Positions 5,205-6,229 of a DNA stretch of 6,229 nt are shown here, one piece after another; the first letter of the stretch is position 1; each line of letters begins with the position of its first letter. The stretch lies in assembly GCA_039934475.1 (NCBI GenBank), contig JBDTMC010000465.1:1-6229 (forward strand), given 5' to 3'. The position numbers were made by a program, and so were the translations under genes. The notes under the pieces were generated by a model. The model was not told the DNA's origin and searched no databases. It saw nothing but the letters and a program-made list of their open reading frames with translations. Origin of the DNA: JBDTMC01 sp039934475. GTDB taxonomy: Bacteria > Acidobacteriota > Terriglobia > Bryobacterales > Bryobacteraceae.

Positions 5205-6229
5205 CGTCTCCTGGGATTGCCGGCAGACTGGCCAAGGCGTTTATCGATTCGAAGTTGACACCGTTGTTCATTGCGGCTTCTCTCCTGTTGGGGGGATTCT
5301 CCGTGTGGCGGCTGCCGCGCGAAGAGGAACCGCAAATCGTGGTGCCGATGATCGACGTCTTCGTCGGGATGCCTGGGGCTTCGGCGCGCGAAGTGGAAGA
5401 GCGCGTCACCAAACCCATGGAGAAATTGCTGTGGGAGATCCCCGGCGTCGAGTATCTGTACTCCACCTCAATGCCGGGAAGCGCTTTAGTAATCGTGCGT
5501 TTCCGCGTCGGTGAGGACGAGGAAAAGAGCATCGTTCGACTCAACCAGAAGATGTTCGCGAATTTTGACCTGATTCCGCCCGGCGCGAGCCAGCCGCTGA
5601 TCAAACCGCGGTCAATTGACGACGTACCCATTCTGGCCCTCACTCTTTGGAGCAAACGCTACGACGACTTTCAACTACGGCGACTGGCGGCGCAGGTTCA
5701 CGATGCCGTGAAGCAGACCGTGGATGTGTCCACCGTTCAGATCATCGGTGGTCAGCGCCGGGAGGTCCGCGTAACACTCAATGAAAGCGGACTATCGGCC
5801 TATTCGCTTTCACCGGCGCAGGTTTTTGCGGCCTTGGGATCGGCTAACCGCAAGCTGGCTTCGGGTAAGTACTCCTCCGGAAATCGCGAATACGTTTTGG
5901 AGACCGGCGACTTCCTGCGCACCGCGGACGATGTCCGCAACGTAGTAGCCGGAGTCGCCGCGGGCAGGCCCGTATTTGTTCGCGACATAGCCGAGGTGAC
6001 AGACGGCGGAGAGGAACCGGCGGAGTATGTGCAATTCGCCGACAAGCGAGCATTCCATCCCGCTGTGACGCTAGCCATCGCGAAGCGCAAAGGCACTAAC
6101 GCGATCGACGTGGCAGACAACGTCTTGCGCCATGTGGATGCACTGAAAGGGACAGTGATCCCCTCCGATGTGGAAGTGAGTATCACACGCAACTACGGGG
6201 AAACAGCCGCCGAGAAGTCGAACGAATTG
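5201..6229 (+). CDS. RND-superfamily efflux permease, N-terminal part (3' end outside window)
   Basis: An open reading frame of 343 codons runs from GTG 5201 to the window end with no stop; full-length RND pumps are about 1,000-1,050 residues. The start is set by GGAGG at 5189-5193, 7 nt upstream, and the GTGA overlap with the adaptor stop. The N-terminus shows a short cytoplasmic segment, transmembrane helix 1 at about 19-36 (LTPLFIAASLLLGGFSVW) and then LPREEEPQIVVPMIDVFVGMPGASAREVEERVTKPMEKLL. This matches the conserved RND pattern of P-x-I near the membrane, a PGA motif and EVE-x2-VT-x-P-x-E. The rest, including SIDDVPILALTL and REVRVTLNESGLSAYSLSP, fits the first large periplasmic porter and docking loop. 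The transmembrane-4 proton-relay aspartates lie beyond the window, so activity cannot be judged. The charged REEEPQI motif suggests a branch different from AcrB or CusA, but this is impressionistic; substrate unknown. Confidence 0.93.
   Translation, partial: MTSPGIAGRLAKAFIDSKLTPLFIAASLLLGGFSVWRLPREEEPQIVVPMIDVFVGMPGASAREVEERVTKPMEKLLWEIPGVEYLYSTSMPGSALVIVRFRVGEDEEKSIVRLNQKMFANFDLIPPGASQPLIKPRSIDDVPILALTLWSKRYDDFQLRRLAAQVHDAVKQTVDVSTVQIIGGQRREVRVTLNESGLSAYSLSPAQVFAALGSANRKLASGKYSSGNREYVLETGDFLRTADDVRNVVAGVAAGRPVFVRDIAEVTDGGEEPAEYVQFADKRAFHPAVTLAIAKRKGTNAIDVADNVLRHVDALKGTVIPSDVEVSITRNYGETAAEKSNEL

Noticed and set aside
4601..5335. A 244-codon open frame on the minus strand across the adaptor and permease start
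   Set aside because: The product is Arg/Ser/Pro-rich without motifs and runs across two well-supported plus-strand genes. Shadow frame.

Overview
The window is a compact, GC-rich bacterial region of 6,229 bases with no rRNA, tRNA, CRISPR array or mobile element. It holds eight protein-coding genes, two cut off by the window edges. The organism is probably a Gram-negative, diderm soil or sediment bacterium, because it has an outer-membrane TolC-type protein, a lipoprotein adaptor and an RND pump. Overall protein style and gene mix feel like Acidobacteriota (Solibacter/Bryobacter type), but this is an impression and has not been tested by any search.

Layout. (1) The left edge carries the last 71 codons of a TerC-family membrane protein on the + strand. 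It ends tail to tail with, and overlaps by 10 bp, a minus-strand gene block. (2) The minus-strand block, read right to left from about 2626 to 207, is osmC-like, then an ECF sigma factor, then a short soluble zinc-binding (ZAS) anti-sigma factor, then a NapH/NosR-like membrane polyferredoxin. Gaps are 12 bp, a 4-bp ATGA overlap and 54 bp, so the four genes are probably one operon. (3) A 102-bp intergenic region (2627-2728) separates this block from a divergent + strand operon and contains a perfect 7-bp inverted repeat. (4) The + strand operon is a tripartite RND efflux system in the order outer-membrane factor (TolC/CzcC-like), periplasmic adaptor lipoprotein, inner-membrane permease. Its genes overlap by 14 bp and 4 bp. 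The permease runs off the right edge after 343 codons and starts at GTG 5201.

How the parts may work together. The minus-strand operon pairs a thiol-dependent peroxidase-type protein (OsmC), a sigma/anti-sigma switch whose zinc site has the spacing of redox-sensing ZAS proteins, and a membrane iron-sulfur electron-transfer protein. This suggests a response to oxidative, electrophile or redox stress. The divergent RND pump shares the control region and may export the toxic compound that triggers the switch. That functional link is inference from gene order only. Two palindromic GTGAC/GTCAC-type elements, one in the divergent control region and one just ahead of the polyferredoxin gene, are the best candidates for regulator binding sites.
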